A stretch of 64,000 bases of DNA from Allolobophora icterica. Lineage: Eukaryota; Annelida; Clitellata; Crassiclitellata; Lumbricidae. The position numbers and the translations under genes are program-made. Every line of letters begins with the position of its first letter. The first letter of the stretch is position 1. Location: NCBI GenBank assembly GCA_963556255.1, contig OY744617.1, positions 22,548,668 to 22,612,667 of the forward strand. Reading direction: 5' to 3'. Below the pieces are notes generated by a model. The model made no database searches, was not told the DNA's origin, and worked only from the letters and a program-made list of their open reading frames with translations. Shown here in pieces: positions 47,201-60,500 of the stretch.

Positions 47201-49633
47201 AGATGGTTACTCTGTAGGGACCTTCAGCAAGTCCTTCACAATGCCAGTGATTGATGTTCTGTCATTAGATAGTCACACTTCATAAATGCCCAATAATAAT
47301 GATGATGCTTCCAGACACCATGGTAGGCCTACACTTTAAAGAATAGGCTGTTCTAATTGGCAATCATAGGAAACAGTAGTTTTTGTATAACAAGAAGAAG
47401 TCAGTTACTGAAGATACACCAACACATGTCATCCCTAATCATGTAATCATATAAACAAATTAACCTTAACAGCTTGAAGTATTGGATACGTGATGGTGTG
47501 ATCACCACCAATCGTCAGAAGCTTGCAACCGGTTGACAAAAGCTCAGAGAATTGCCTCTTGATGTCCTTGGCTGCAGTCGGAACGTCATACATCGTCAGA
47601 TAGACATCACCTGCATCAGCAACTTGCAGCGTCTCGTAGGGAGATGCTCCTGTCCACACATAAAAGAACAATTAAGTGATAGACCACACGCAGCAAATAG
47701 CTGGACAGTCTGCCAAAGCATAGCATGTTGGCCTTTTATTGCGATCTGTTAGTTATCTAGACAATTACTACAGTACATCGCCTAAGCTGTGCTAACCTAC
47801 ATGATGTTAGAGACTTAGAATCTTTAGGAGCAAAAGTTCATAAATGAGTAAAACAGTGCTCGGATAACTAGAAGAGTCACCACTTGCAGGCTTCCACACA
47901 TGCACACAGTACCACATACACACATGCACGCGCGCGCGCGCACGCACACACACACACATATCGTCTTTGAAGCAAACAGCATGTCCTGGCATGCTTCAAT
48001 AAAGCGTTATCCTTAAATCCATGACTGGAAGTTCCCTCTGGTTCAGAGCCCTTAGAGAACAGAAAAATTATAATGTACCCTAAATTCTAGTACAAGCTAT
48101 GTAAACTGTATGTTTCATTGTAGCTCAATGGTGCTACAAAAGTATTTGAATGTTATTAGACATACAAGACAGGCAGATCATATCACACTGACCAAGACAA
48201 AGACAGACGATCAAGCTGCCAACTGAACAGACATTTCAGCTTTCAACTGATCAATAGACCATAGTGTAACTTAACGTCAATATTTATGTGGCATCCTTCT
48301 AGGAGTTGCTCAGACTGTTTCTTACCTGTTTCTTTATTAAATGCTCTAACCAGGTGTGACTCCTGTCTCACCTGCCGAGGGCCAAATCTAGCACCGGGTC
48401 GATTGGAAGTTCCCTGATCAAAAGGAACCCCAACAAAGCAAACATCATGACCTGCAAAATAAAACACTGATCACATATTTGCCTTGACAATTCACCATTC
48501 TGTACAATGCTACCTCCCCTTCATCTCACATCTTAAGCAGTGTCTCTCCTGCCATGCACTCCATTATCACCTCACTCATCATGCCCATCTTTCTATCATA
48601 AGCATATTTCTTTTCATCATTCCCTATTGTTAGATTGGTGATGTTGGATCAGAAGCAGTGCTGCAGAGTGTCCTCATGAGTTTTGTAAAGTGGTGCTATA
48701 CAAAATAACTATTTACAGTAACGGATCCAGAATTTTAGTTTTAAAATACTCAGGGTTTAGTAAGAAGAAAACTTCTGATAATCGACTGCATTTTTAGTCA
48801 AACGGCATTTTTATTACTCTCTTGGGTCTCTTTAGGTTTACCTGGATATAGTTCATCACCTTTATTTTACTTTCTCTAGAATGCCTGGATCATTCATAAC
48901 TATTTCAGTTTCCCACATATTTTGCTACCATTTATCTTTAGTAACTTTCAGTTCTCATCACCTTCTTTAGTTTCCAGTTTCATCAAAGCCTTTTAACTTT
49001 ATAAGTTTAGTAGGGATTCGCAAAACACAAAGGGAAGCCAACTGGAAACTCAGTGATATTGCTCGATCGATTTGTATGGGAAAGGGGAGGCATCCCTTCA
49101 CCAGGCTGTACCTTCCTCTTAAAGATACGTTCCCCAATACATTCACTCCAGATCACTGGTCTTCCCGCTGTTTCAGACTATTTAAGATGCATTTCCCATA
49201 CATTTCACCCCTGCCTATAGATCTTCCTCTCCAATGGTTCAGACTATTTAAGATACGTTTTCCATACACTTTCACCTCTGCCCACAGGTCTTCCTCCGCC
49301 AATGGTTCAGACTATTTAATACATTTTTCTATACATTTAACATCTCCTCCACTGCCATTTACTTCTTTAGTGCACTGATTTAAATCGCACTGTTTCTCAT
49401 AATTTCAAACGAATACCCTGCGTGTTGGTGACGACCGGTAGCCGGTACATGGACGAAATTCCGGCCGGTCTGGGCAGTTCATTTGCGGACAGCGGCCTAT
49501 TGTTCTTGTGAGAGCTCCATCTCCTGCCTCCCAATCCACCCCACGCCACTCGGTTCTCCACAGGGCTTGAACCCGTTACACTTGGCAACCCACAAAGCCT
49601 CCGGGTAAACACCGAAAGCACAACTCGCGACAT
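44232..49633 (-). CDS. AGMAT: Mitochondrial agmatinase-like ureohydrolase (AGMAT), 7 exons, 359 aa
   Basis: Arginase/agmatinase-family Mn2+ hydrolase that releases urea from agmatine or related guanidino acids. Mammalian AGMAT is now thought to prefer guanidino acids, so the substrate is open. Exons on minus: 49633-49417, 48451-48326, 47649-47465, 46557-46357, 45938-45794, 45098-45004, 44342-44232. Joined 1,080 nt, open, GT-AG throughout. Residues 1-45 are Arg/Ser-rich without acidic residues until E26 ([18 protein letters not shown]), a likely mitochondrial presequence. Then [37 protein letters not shown] and the metal ligands [19 protein letters not shown] and [19 protein letters not shown], all intact, and the end [20 protein letters not shown]. 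Human AGMAT has 352 residues and seven exons. The start codon is the first Met of a clean presequence. Confidence 0.95.
44584..44892. mobile_element. hAT-type MITE in the last AGMAT intron
   Basis: Begins CAGCGGTTCCCAAACTTC and ends CAGTTTGGGAAACTCTG, with GGGTCGCGACCCA near both ends. An exact target duplication GTCTAGAA lies at 44576-44583 and 44893-44900. Confidence 0.93.
45446..45510 (+). repeat. LINE/SINE 3' tail with (GAAT)n
   Basis: GCGCCTCGGAGTAG, CTTGAAGGGGTGCTATATAA then ATGAATGAATGAAT. This is the tail of the 36460-type LINE family standing alone. A reverse-oriented relative follows at 45645-45715. Confidence 0.65.
45645..45715 (-). repeat. LINE/SINE 3' tail, reverse orientation
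   Basis: CATTCATTCATTAGGACATT then TATATAGCGCCTCTTCAAGA. Mirror of the tail at 45446 in the same gene, giving an imperfect inverted pair about 150 bp apart. Confidence 0.65.
47140..47305 (+). mobile_element. tRNA-derived SINE, fourth family, copy 1
   Basis: A-box-like TAGCCAACTGGTTCAAGAGC and B box GGTTCGAGCC, then GGGACCTTCAGCAAGTCCTT. It ends TGCCCAATAATAATGATG. It lies in an AGMAT intron. Confidence 0.75.
47925..47960. repeat. (CG)n/(CA)n microsatellite
   Basis: GCACGCGCGCGCGCGCACGC followed by a CA run, in an AGMAT intron. Confidence 0.9.
48500..49109. other. AGMAT intron 1, 3' part
   Basis: No further gene or strong repeat is seen between exon 2 and the tandem block at 49110. Confidence 0.5.
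49110..49345. repeat. Tandem repeat, ~67-bp unit, about 3.5 copies, in AGMAT intron 1
   Basis: TTCAGACTATTTAAGAT recurs at 49172, 49238 and 49306, with matching CCATACA..TTCACC and TCTTCCTC blocks. The 100-codon frame over it is a repeat artefact. Confidence 0.85.
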
Positions 49634-49785
49634 TTCTCGCCTTAAAACTCGAGATTAAACGAAGATTTTAACTTGTTCGTGAGTCGATGCGGATGCTGAA
49701 CAGATTTACGTGTTTAGTGCAAAGTCTCCTCGGAACAATAATAGTTTGTAAACAAGTCCCCGATGCCAACAGCTGTGTCACGTGT

Positions 49786-50247
49786 TTAATCCTGTGAGGA
49801 GGGACTGCTACGAGTCTGATTTAACAGCCAATGATGCTTATCTACGCAGCCGCTGAGGCCATCATCAGCTGAGGTAATGCTGGACAGCGCCACTGCTTTT
49901 GAATATTCATGTGCTGTATCCTCAGAGCCCAAAGGAATCCAATGGCCTTGCTTCGTCGGATCAAGATCGAGTTCAGAAGTCAAGGTAAGGTCGAGGTCAA
50001 CGGCCGTGGCAGCCATACGATGTTGGTAAACTCTGGAACCATGGAATCTATTTTTAGAACTAAAGTCGCGTTCTAAGTAACAGTCTCTTATATAAACTAA
50101 GCCTTGTTTAAAGACAAACGCCGGTACAACTGTTTTAGACATAATTGACCTCCTTCCAAAGGCCACCTGTTCACTTACGACCTTATAACAGAGCAGAGAT
50201 GGCGTCGAGTAATTGTGCATAAAGGCCTTGCTGGGGATCCCTACCAA
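49786..50247 (-). CDS. Unassigned 153-codon open frame between AGMAT and EDEM2
   Basis: Starts MVGIPSKAFMHNYS, with an internal MSKTVVPAFVFK that could be a start. It carries a DLDLTLTSELDLDP repeat and ends QTRSSPSSQD. I recognise no domain. It is longer than most chance frames in this AT-rich DNA, and it could be an upstream exon or a small single-exon gene. It lies about 150 bp upstream of the AGMAT start codon, so part of it may overlap the AGMAT promoter or 5' UTR. Confidence 0.25.
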   Translation of the reverse strand: MVGIPSKAFMHNYSTPSLLCYKVVSEQVAFGRRSIMSKTVVPAFVFKQGLVYIRDCYLERDFSSKNRFHGSRVYQHRMAATAVDLDLTLTSELDLDPTKQGHWIPLGSEDTAHEYSKAVALSSITSADDGLSGCVDKHHWLLNQTRSSPSSQD

Positions 50248-50587
50248 GTAAACCGCCTAGGAAGAGGATTGAACCGGACTTTCGGCATTACTGGCCATGC
50301 GCACAACCCAATTTAATTGGCTGTCTGGCTTAAATGCGGTACGAAGATACCTCAAGCAGCTGGCAGACTCGCCCACAAGACAGCCTTGCCCAGAATAAAT
50401 TATGAATTAATCAATTAAGCCACAATCCAACAACTGCAAAACCTCTAAGGGTTACATGGATTGATAAAAAAAACAGTCACTTTCAAACCAGTGCTGGAAC
50501 CTTTGATGCAGAGTTGAAAGTTAAGCTGCATTTGCAATAGATGTACACCACTGATTGCTAGGTGATGCCTCAAGGATTCTACAATAG

Positions 50588-50591
<4 letters not shown>

Positions 50592-50675
<84 letters not shown>
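50592..50675. repeat. (AT)n microsatellite
   Basis: About 42 uninterrupted TA units. Confidence 0.98.
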
Positions 50676-50677
<2 letters not shown>

Positions 50678-51479
50678 CCTATATTCTGTAAAAAAAAGTC
50701 CTTGGTGATGCCTGTGTCGAAGTAATATTCTTGTTGAATGTTCTTGTTACTGTTACATGTATTACCCGAAGCATTAAACATAATCCGTAAAAAGAAGGCT
50801 TCTCGAGATTATTAACCACTCCTTGAATTGATACTTTTCGAAAATCTATAGCATTATTATTATTACTAGCAATAACATTTGTATGACTGCTGGTACTACT
50901 TACTGCCACTGCTACTACCAATACAACTACTACAGTGATAATTGTTTTGATAACAAATTTTTATTATTCTAAGAATTATCAATGAAATATCTTTGAAATA
51001 TCCATGATTTGGCATCATCAAAAAGAACAAAAAACATTAGTCAGAAGTAATTATAACAGAGAATCATAGTAATAATAATAATTTTAATAATAATTATTTG
51101 AAAACCAATCTAGTTAAATAACATTTTTCAATTATAGTTCTTTAGACTCATTTAGTAGTATTAACAGTTGCCATTTAGATTTTCTAAGCAATCTCCAACA
51201 ACGTTCAAAACTTCATAATACAAATGCTTAAAACTTTGAACAACGAGCGTGTATTAAAAGCGACTGTGAAAATAATGCAGCTCGTCATTAAAGTTTTAAG
51301 ATGACAAAACAAATTTCCTCACTAGCAAGATGATACATCATTCATCTGTGAACACATCTACTATCAGCCACTGTAGATGACACTATGCAGCAACAATTTT
51401 CACTCTTCTACGAAATTCTCTTCCATCAGAAAACATCTCTGCCATCAGAGACTTTCGATAACAAGATGAATTTCATACA
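50676..51479. other. Region downstream of the EDEM2 stop
   Basis: AT-rich, no gene. On minus an AATAAA (TTTATT at about 50960-50965) is a possible EDEM2 polyadenylation signal about 515 bp past the stop. From 51320 to 51480 three phrases of the type CATCTC..CCATCAGAGA repeat loosely. Confidence 0.35.
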
Positions 51480-54400
51480 TCACTCATCTACGAACATCTC
51501 TCCCATGAGAGACCAGCGTGCGTGAAATGGCCGCATGGGGCAGGTGAACAGCCTATTAACGCATTCCTGTTCTGTCCGGTTGTTAATCGAAATTCGCAAC
51601 GTCCAAAGGTCAGTCGGTACGAGAGTAACCGGATCGAGAAACGACATTGCAGATGGTGGCTTGCCACTGGAGGATGTCTGAGGACTGTCTGGTGGAAGAA
51701 CTTGAAGTGGAGTATCTGGCTGTTCTGTGGTTGCATCACCTGGTTGTGCCTGGGGCTGCTGGGGGTCAGAGGTTAGATCAGACTCTGCAGGAAGTTGAGT
51801 ATCAGATGTAGCGGTGGACGCTCCTTCAGAACTGTTCAAATCTGAAGGACCAGAATTTTGTTGATCACTCAACAAATCTTCTGCATCTAAGAAGAAAAGG
51901 TCACAAAAAAGTAATTATTGGGTTAAAGTTGAATGCATTGCAATTGTCTGCTATACAAAAGCATGGCAAACCATTGATATACTAATACAGCAGCATTCTT
52001 TCAAACAAATGACCATGTAAAGGGTCACAGAACAGCTAGCTACTGACAAGATCGTGAAATCGCTACTCAAAGACTTGACTAAATTTATTGCCTTGATCTG
52101 TTTATACTCTCTAAAAGATTAATTTTCTGCTAGCTACATAAAACTTTTTAAATTCTGACAAAACTGAATGTCTAAAGAAACATCGTGTCACTGATGTAAC
52201 TCGCAAACAAACAGAAATTATATGTGTCACATTGGCAGTGCCGATTATTTACGGTTGAGAATTTAGTAATTTCTTGCAGCTGAACTGCATTGGCTTCCTG
52301 GAATTAGCAGAACTGTAGATAAATTTTGGTATGCCATTGCTTGATAGATTTCTTGTGGATAAATAGAATAGAAAGCACTAGAGACCACTCTGTCAGTGCA
52401 TTGGTGTTGGCTGGCTGTCAGTTGTTGGAGCCTACTCCGTTGCTGCAACCCAAGACAACTGGTTGCCTACAGCCAGTCACAACGCACATATAGTGTTTCT
52501 GAAGTTGCCTGTTTAATTATATTTTCCACAGGGGTGTACTAACTACATTGCATTAGAGCATTGGTTGAAATACCGGCATGGAAAAACTGTATTAATGCCT
52601 GATCAAATAAGTTAACATAAATGAAGATAACATTGGATCAGTAAATATATTTAACTGTAATCAATGATAAAAGTTACCGTTTAATTTGTCAGAGCCAGTC
52701 ACTTCCTCTTCATTTTGCATAGCTTCCTCGCCGTTTCCTGAACTTTCCCAATTCCCGCTGTTCTCATTCTCCATTTCCAGCTCGTTTTGCTCATTCTCTG
52801 TTACTTTCTTTCTTTTCTTTCTTCGGACAACGTTTTCTGTTTCCCCATGTACTCCTATCATTCGAAGTAGATCGACGTGTGACAGAATCTTCTCCACTTC
52901 CTCGGTATGTTGCCTCTTTTCAGAGCTGCAGCAGTAGAGTGCAGCCACATCGACTGGATGAGCCTCCGTGTTGAACACATAACCTCCTAAAAGCATTACA
53001 TAATACTCAACATTTGGTCATGTCCATTTGCTAAGATAGAGTAAGGTTAATTAATCAATAGACCACTAACGCAGGAATTTCAAGCAAAAAACGGTATGGT
53101 GCAACAGGTCATTCCAGGCCACACAGTTTGGCAAGTTGTCAAATTTCACATTACAGTGCTTCAGAGGAGCAGAGATTTCAAGTGCATGTTCAGATGATAT
53201 GAAGACACAATGGCTGACTGTTCTTTATGAGGCTCAATTGCCAACTTAAATGATATGTTGAGATCTCAAAGGATATGAAAACATCAACACACATGTTCAG
53301 CACTCAGACCTGTTATGCAAGAAAAAGCACACAATCTAACTCATGGCAAGGATGTTTCAACAATACTGATATGTAATCACTTTTATGCATTTGTGGCAAG
53401 GCTTGGCGAAACATGAATTTTACACAAGCATCTCTTTTCCGCATAGCCTTTTTCAATCGTGAAGAATTTCACTGACTGGATGATATTCTAACTAGACTCA
53501 AGAATCAAACACATACAGTAATCGGAGTACATCATGCACATGGGAAACAACAGCTGACTGGTTAGACAGAGCTCTTGCTTTGTAACACAGAGTAGAGGTT
53601 CGAGCTTCCTGAGAGGCAGTTACTTGAGCAAGACCTTCACTCACTTTTGCTCAGCACCATCAACTGATGTGTGGTCGTTAGATAGTGGCACTTTATAATA
53701 AACGCTTAATAATACTAAAAAGCAGAAATATTCAGCTACTTTATGCGGCACAAAGCATACCGGAATCAACGACGCACTGTCCCCCTGGTGTTGTAATCAC
53801 AGAACCACGACCACCCGTGTTGTGAATGAAATTCTCCGTGTCAAATATCAGGTACAGATATTTGGTGGTTTCTGCCAAAAAGAACGACTCCATTCGATTT
53901 TCTAGCTGATGATCTTTAACACTCTTAACCTGTAAAGACAAATAAAAGATGAAATCCAAAACTAAAACTCGTTTTCTCACATAGCCAAATAAATCACTCT
54001 CTTACTATTGAGGACTCTGTGGATGTGATAAAGATGACATTATCTCTATGGTGTGGACATCATTATATGCTGACAACACTTAATCCAATATAAAACTTGC
54101 AGCATTCCTATAGCAGCATAACACAAAACAAACTGAAAGCTAATTAAGATCATTAAGCTAATTTAATGACTGATGACTCATAAATATTAACTGTGTTAAT
54201 ATTACCGTGGCATAACCACATGGGGTTCTTGTGCTGTGCTCAATAGACTCAAGGATGTCAACTGCCACTTCAAGCAGATAGGGATCCCTTGTTGCCTGGT
54301 ATAAATACATCACACTCTCAACGAGCTCTGAATTCAACAAAAAGCAAATACATGCATTAAAAACACACTTGAAATTATTCCCTTTCAGTTTCTGTTCAGC

Positions 54401-54496
54401 AAAACACAGTATGTATGTATTGACATATATTGCCTACGTTTATGTAATACGTATGTTCTTACATGGTTGCATGCATCCATGTAAGTACATACATCC

Positions 54497-54576
<80 letters not shown>

Positions 54577-57500
54577 GTGGCAAGATGTTCTCTGGAGCAT
54601 AACCGTTTCCATGACAAGCAGACACTCCTCTCTATTCTGAGCTCATCTCCATGCCGAGTGCAACCCAAAGTTCAGTAGGCACAGGTCAACTTCCACCATT
54701 CATATCCAACTGCGGTGAGGGCGTAACTGAATATGATGCAGTGGCCTAATGCTTGCCTGCTGATCTGATTGCCCAGTGAAGATAGGGGACAAATGACCAA
54801 GGGTAAGTTGTTTGCTCACAGCTCCACTTCTGAAGAAGCATTGTATAAATGCGTGCTTATGAAACAGAAAGAAAATACTGGAAGCAAGTTCCACAGGAAT
54901 ACTGGCATCCACTTGGGATTCGTCCCTTTTCAGTTCATAGTTGATGAAAATTATGAATTGATCATTCTGTCGATAATAGGCTTGAAGCATGATACAGGAT
55001 TACAGCAATGATGAGCAGATGTATGGATGCCTCTGTTAAACCCTGGTCACCAAACTTTAGGAAATGATTGCAATCAGAAGGTAGCAAGTGCTTCCAAAAA
55101 TTCTCTCTTAAGTGGTTGTGGTCTCTGACGGGTACCTTTAGGATTAGCTTAAAGTATCACATGTAAAGCTGTTTGGTGTGTTGTTAAGAGTCTCTGTGGT
55201 TATCCAGGTCTCACAACCAAAGCAAACCTATACAGTTTTTACAATTTTTTACAGTCTGATCCTTGTTTTGAATCCCCAAACCTGATCAGAAAGAAATTCT
55301 AAGGTACCTGGTCGAAGCGGGTAACCCTCTCGATTGACTTGTGCTTCAGCCTTTGGAATGTTGTAGAATTCAGGAACGAAACCATACTGGCGCCAAATTT
55401 GGTGGTAGTTGTGCAAAGTCTTCATGGCGCCATCAATGTCACCTGTCAGACTCTAAGATGTACAACAGCACCATAGACTTACAAACACATGCATATACAT
55501 GCTCAACTAACTGAAGAAATACTCCAGTTGTAATGCAGGACAAAGGTTGAAGTCCTCTTGAGAAAGCCACTGTGTGAGGACCATTAGCAAATACATAACT
55601 CTTAACCCTTCAATGACAAGAAGGATTAGTTTTCCATAGGTTTTAGTACACGCTTACAAGTCGTTAAAAGTTTTAAAGACCTGGGAATTCATTGCTCAGG
55701 TCTGTGTAGTCTGTCAGTTCTTACATTGAAACAATTGGGAACGTGCTTCTAGGAAGCGTCTATGAATAACAATAATAATAATAATTATATCCTTTATTAT
55801 TTCAAACCGACAGACGCAGTAAGATTACATTGAAACATCAAAATACAATCAACAAAAGCCAGACTTCTGGTTCTCCAACAAATCAGATTTGACCAGGTTT
55901 CTCTAACGAATTGTGATTTTGACAATGGTTTCACTTGAAACGACAAACAACTGATGTCTTGTGATAATGATAATTATGTCTCCATAGAAGTCATTAGATA
56001 TAATTATAGTAGATTAGAATATCCAACTAATCAGTGTAAATTATTAATGTCTTGCCACAGTGTAGCATCAGATAATTACAGGAAAATAAAGGAGTACCAC
56101 ACTGGTTGGAGAACCAGAAGTCTGTGTGCCTCAAACTGCTTCCATATCTTCCTACATCCCTCTCCGTTCTTAAAACCTTTTCTTTTCTCGGAGCCTTCGC
56201 TCCAGCTGTGATCGGTGCTATACAAATCTCTAAATACGACAGTGAAATGATATCAAAACCACTCTACAGCTACATACAATAGATTTACAAGGCACTACAT
56301 GCATATACCTGAATATATGTAAGTTACATATCTGAATATATGTAAGTATTGATAAAAGCATTAATACATAAAAACTATATTAATGGTCATGTAACAGCAA
56401 ACAAACTGAACTGTAGCCATTCATGCCAGAATGAGTATTTTGATTACCAGGAGTCCGGGCCAGAAGGCTTCAAGTGACTGGAAGATCGGTAGTGTTATGG
56501 TTCCCTTGTCCATATGAGCCCACATGTACCAGTCTTCACGCTTCAAGTATTTCAGCAGTGCTTGCTTATATGCTGCAAATAACAAACCATGCCTTGGAAA
56601 AGGGAACACAGCAAGCATGATTTAAAAGAAATATTTACAAAAACTGTTTCATGCAACAGGGTAACAATAAGTAATAATGTCAGCAACTTGTATCCGGGTT
56701 CACTGATATGCAATCGGGTAAACTCCAACACTTAATAAAATTTGAATCTGTGTTTAAGTTCAGCCAATTCAGAAAAAATGTGAAAGTCAAGAAAATTCTG
56801 TTGTTTAGAAGTGAAATTTGCTTCCTGTATTACTTGGAATCAACAAGTAAGACTAGAAATGACATCCAGCAAGATTCCAAAAATGAGCTAATTAAATGTC
56901 AGGATAGACGATGGACTAGATACTTTTGCAGAGTATCTGAAGTGCTGCTTACCTTGAAACATTTCCATCAGCTGAGGATATGGAAAGAGAATGGCACCTT
57001 TGACTAGATACTCAAAATATGAATCAACACCAGCACCAATTCCTGAGTCAAGCGCTGTCCACTTTCCAGTGACGACGTCAATGTGATTGCCGACCTAAGC
57101 ACACACAGAACACACAACCATCAACAAGCAACATCATGGCCTCACTATTGGATTAATTAAGTAAATTATTCACTCTTTAATTATGCATCTGAAACAACAG
57201 AATAAAGAGTTTAATGGATTTTTTAGCTGAAGTGCAGTCTAAACACCCGAAATCTAATGAGTAACATGGTTTGGCAACAAACTGTCAATTTCACCTGAAT
57301 CAATGGCATTCAAACCTATCTAACTAAAGTTTTGGGATGTGGCATGGCTTACAAGAACTATCGATTAATGTAGGGGTCTCAACTCTCACACAAGTGGTGG
57401 CCCAGCAAGGCAGTCTTGCAGCCCTCGATAGTCCCCAGTTATCAAATATTTGAAAATCAAACTTGCTTACCTAGCTTTCATCTAATGATAATTCTAACGA

Positions 57501-60500
57501 TTCACTAGTCTACCTGTTGATACCACCATGTTGAAAGGAAGTAAGTATTGAGCATTGCATTCCTAAGACCTGGAAACAAGGGGATGATGCAGGTAGATGG
57601 ACAAACAAAGTGGTTGCCTAGAATTTTTAAAGCCAGATATTACCAAGCCGATGGGAGATTTGAGAGTCCACAGACTGTGCAGAGCTTTGATCGCAGTATC
57701 TCTGAAAATGGGAAGACCAGTCAGTTGACTTAAGGCACCAAATTCGACAAGGAATGTCCCCACACCTGCAGTGCAGGTCACAGGAGTCTCTCCCTTTGGA
57801 ACGCCATACAAGAGGTTGACTGTTCCATATGGCATTCCAGTAGACGTGTTGAAAGCTGGAAAGACAAAATGCAGTGAATAAATTATAATCATCAAGACAG
57901 CAGAGCAAAGAAAAGAAAATCAGGTAAGAAAATCACAATGTATCAGAGGTTGTCCATAAAGGCTGTTCACAATGAGTGGGAGGGAGGGGTCATTGAAATG
58001 TGGACATGGGGAGGGGTTATGACCAGTGTGTCAGTCTACATCTAATTTGATGCATAGTACAACCTGTACCATAACAATATAATGACAAGATGCATTGGTT
58101 TCCTAGTCACTTTTAGTACTCTCATCGTTAAAGGGTTAAACACCAACTTCAGTCAGAAGGCTGTCTGTACTGCATTGATTCATCATTAGTAATATTCCAC
58201 TGCATGCATAGGACTGTGGAATAATAATAAAAAGAATGATTATGACATTAATAAGTTAAATCGAATTTGGCATGCAAAAACAGCAGAAAGGAAAAGTCAG
58301 TTGATGGGTGTGTCCGTACTGCCACAGTGCAGGATCTTGTAGCCACTCGTCCTCTGATGCAGACGTCTGCAAAAGGCGGGAGGGTAAGGCCAAATGCAGA
58401 CAAGGGTAGGGAGGAGTTTAAAGTCGGGTATTTTTTGTGGATGTCCTTTATGGTCAACTCCCTATATGACATAGGTAAGGGACAGTGAAAATATTGGAGC
58501 TGTTACCACTGGCCTATTTAGCATAGCAGACTATGAACATTTAACTCCTTACACCAAGTAAATAAATTCTAACATTTTTGCTCATTCCATAGGAAATTCT
58601 TGATAAGTGCAAAGCAGTTCAAACCTAATGTGGTCTCAACACAGCATATAGCTGTCTCGTTACATCAGATGTATATCACCAAACAAAATGCTTTACCTGG
58701 AAGCAGTTTTCTTGCTATCTGTTCAGCCAGTCGAAGCAGTGGTCCACTGCATGGCCAGCCAGGATCCAACTGAACCCCAGCTCTTCGAGACAAGAGATGA
58801 CCAGATAGGAGGCCACCAACAACTATAAATAACAGCTAAAGTATTCACAGAGGTTCTTAACTGGGGCTATATAAAGGCCCATATATAGACAAGATTAAGC
58901 CAGAAAAACATCTGCGAAACACCAGAAACAATCCACTATTCTTCACAATAGAACAAATCAATCAAGACATATTCATCAATCAAAAGAAAAATCCATTAAT
59001 CAAAAGAAAAATCCATCAATCAAAAGAAAAATCCATCAATCAAAAGACAAATCCATCAATCAAAAGACAAATCCATCAATCAAAAGACAAATCCATCAAT
59101 CAAAAGACAAATCCATCAATCAAAAGACAAATCCATCAATCAAAAGACAAATCCATCAATCAAAAGACAAATCCATCAATCAAAAGACAAATTCATCAAT
59201 CAAACAACCACCATAACACATCAACTATGCACTACATCAATCCCCTTTTGATTTGCATGGTTTTCCACCACAGAATAAATACATCACACGATCATTTCGC
59301 TACAAAATCAATCGCCAGGTCAATCTACCAAGAAGATTAATAAATGATCAGATGACGAAACTACAAGATCAGTCAATCAAATGATCAATCAATACACCAA
59401 TAAGACCAACAAATTAATGTAGGATCAAAAGATGAACCTCGAATGTTGGTCTCAAAGACAGAGACGTTGATGTCTCTATCAAAGTCAAGTGTCTTTTCGA
59501 GCAGTTTTGTTACTCGCTGGAACTCACTGTAGTTACCCATAACGGCCAACGTATCTAGGGCATCGATAAGCGTGAGCGAGTAACTGGAAAAATAACAGCG
59601 TACTAAATCCAAACAAAGTTTCTGATGCACATGATTTTGTATAAATGGCTTTTAAAAAGACTTCTCATAACATGGACATTCGTACGGACAAGTCTGCAAT
59701 ATTCAAATGTGCAAGTACTTGACCTAAAGTATTTTCTGCACTGTTATATCCAACTAAAGGTCATGAAATGGTAAAAATTTTGGTAATCCTCCGAACGGTG
59801 GTCCCAAATTCTAATAACTAGTAAAAGTACTAAAATGGCATTTTAATAGATCAAAACCAGTGTAGTTTTCATGAAAGGTAAATTAAAACACTTCAAAACA
59901 GAGTTTTTGTGGAAATGTTACAAATGACGAAGTATACATCGTCAAATGTTGTAGTTGTCACTCAACAACTTCAGGTACTGTCCGAAAACGAGCGCCTTGT
60001 GGCTAAAGCACCACTGGAAAGCACACAAGTAGCTTGGGAAAAGACCACAACTTGTTCCACTTTGGTAACGCAATTTCCGAATCACCTGCATCCAAAATCC
60101 CTCTATTTAGTCTGTGTGTGGATGTCCGGGTCAAATTCATCAACGAACTGTTGTGCATGCACTACGTGGTGTGCGCAGTATTTTAATTTGGGACCGCCGT
60201 TCGGAGGATTACCAAATTTTTATAGCATCCTGCATGCATACATGAGTGTATGCATTTATGTATGTAATCCGATCTTATGTAATCCCATAGCTTCTACATA
60301 GAGTGCGTGCTATTATCACAATGCAGAAAGCATCAGTCAATGGCTGCTTCAAGTTAAATCATAGTCAGGAATCATAATCCACTGGAGCAGTCTCATTGAA
60401 GTCTGGTATGTCAGGGAAACAAGAAGTCAGGCTAATGTGTATGTACATTCATGTATGTAAGTATGCAAGCAAGTGTGCATGGTTGTATGTTTCTATGTTT

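Noticed and set aside
54440..54678. Poly-Ser / poly-Asp / poly-Met proteins
   Set aside because: Read-through of the (TCA)n tract in an EDEM2 intron.
57563..57908. A second overlapping minus-strand frame (57627-57908) at EDEM2 exon 5
   Set aside because: It is an alternative-frame shadow. The EDEM2 frame carries the conserved GH47 motifs.
59909..60301. 130-aa protein
   Set aside because: It starts inside a TA-flanked MITE and runs out through its right inverted repeat. No domain is seen.
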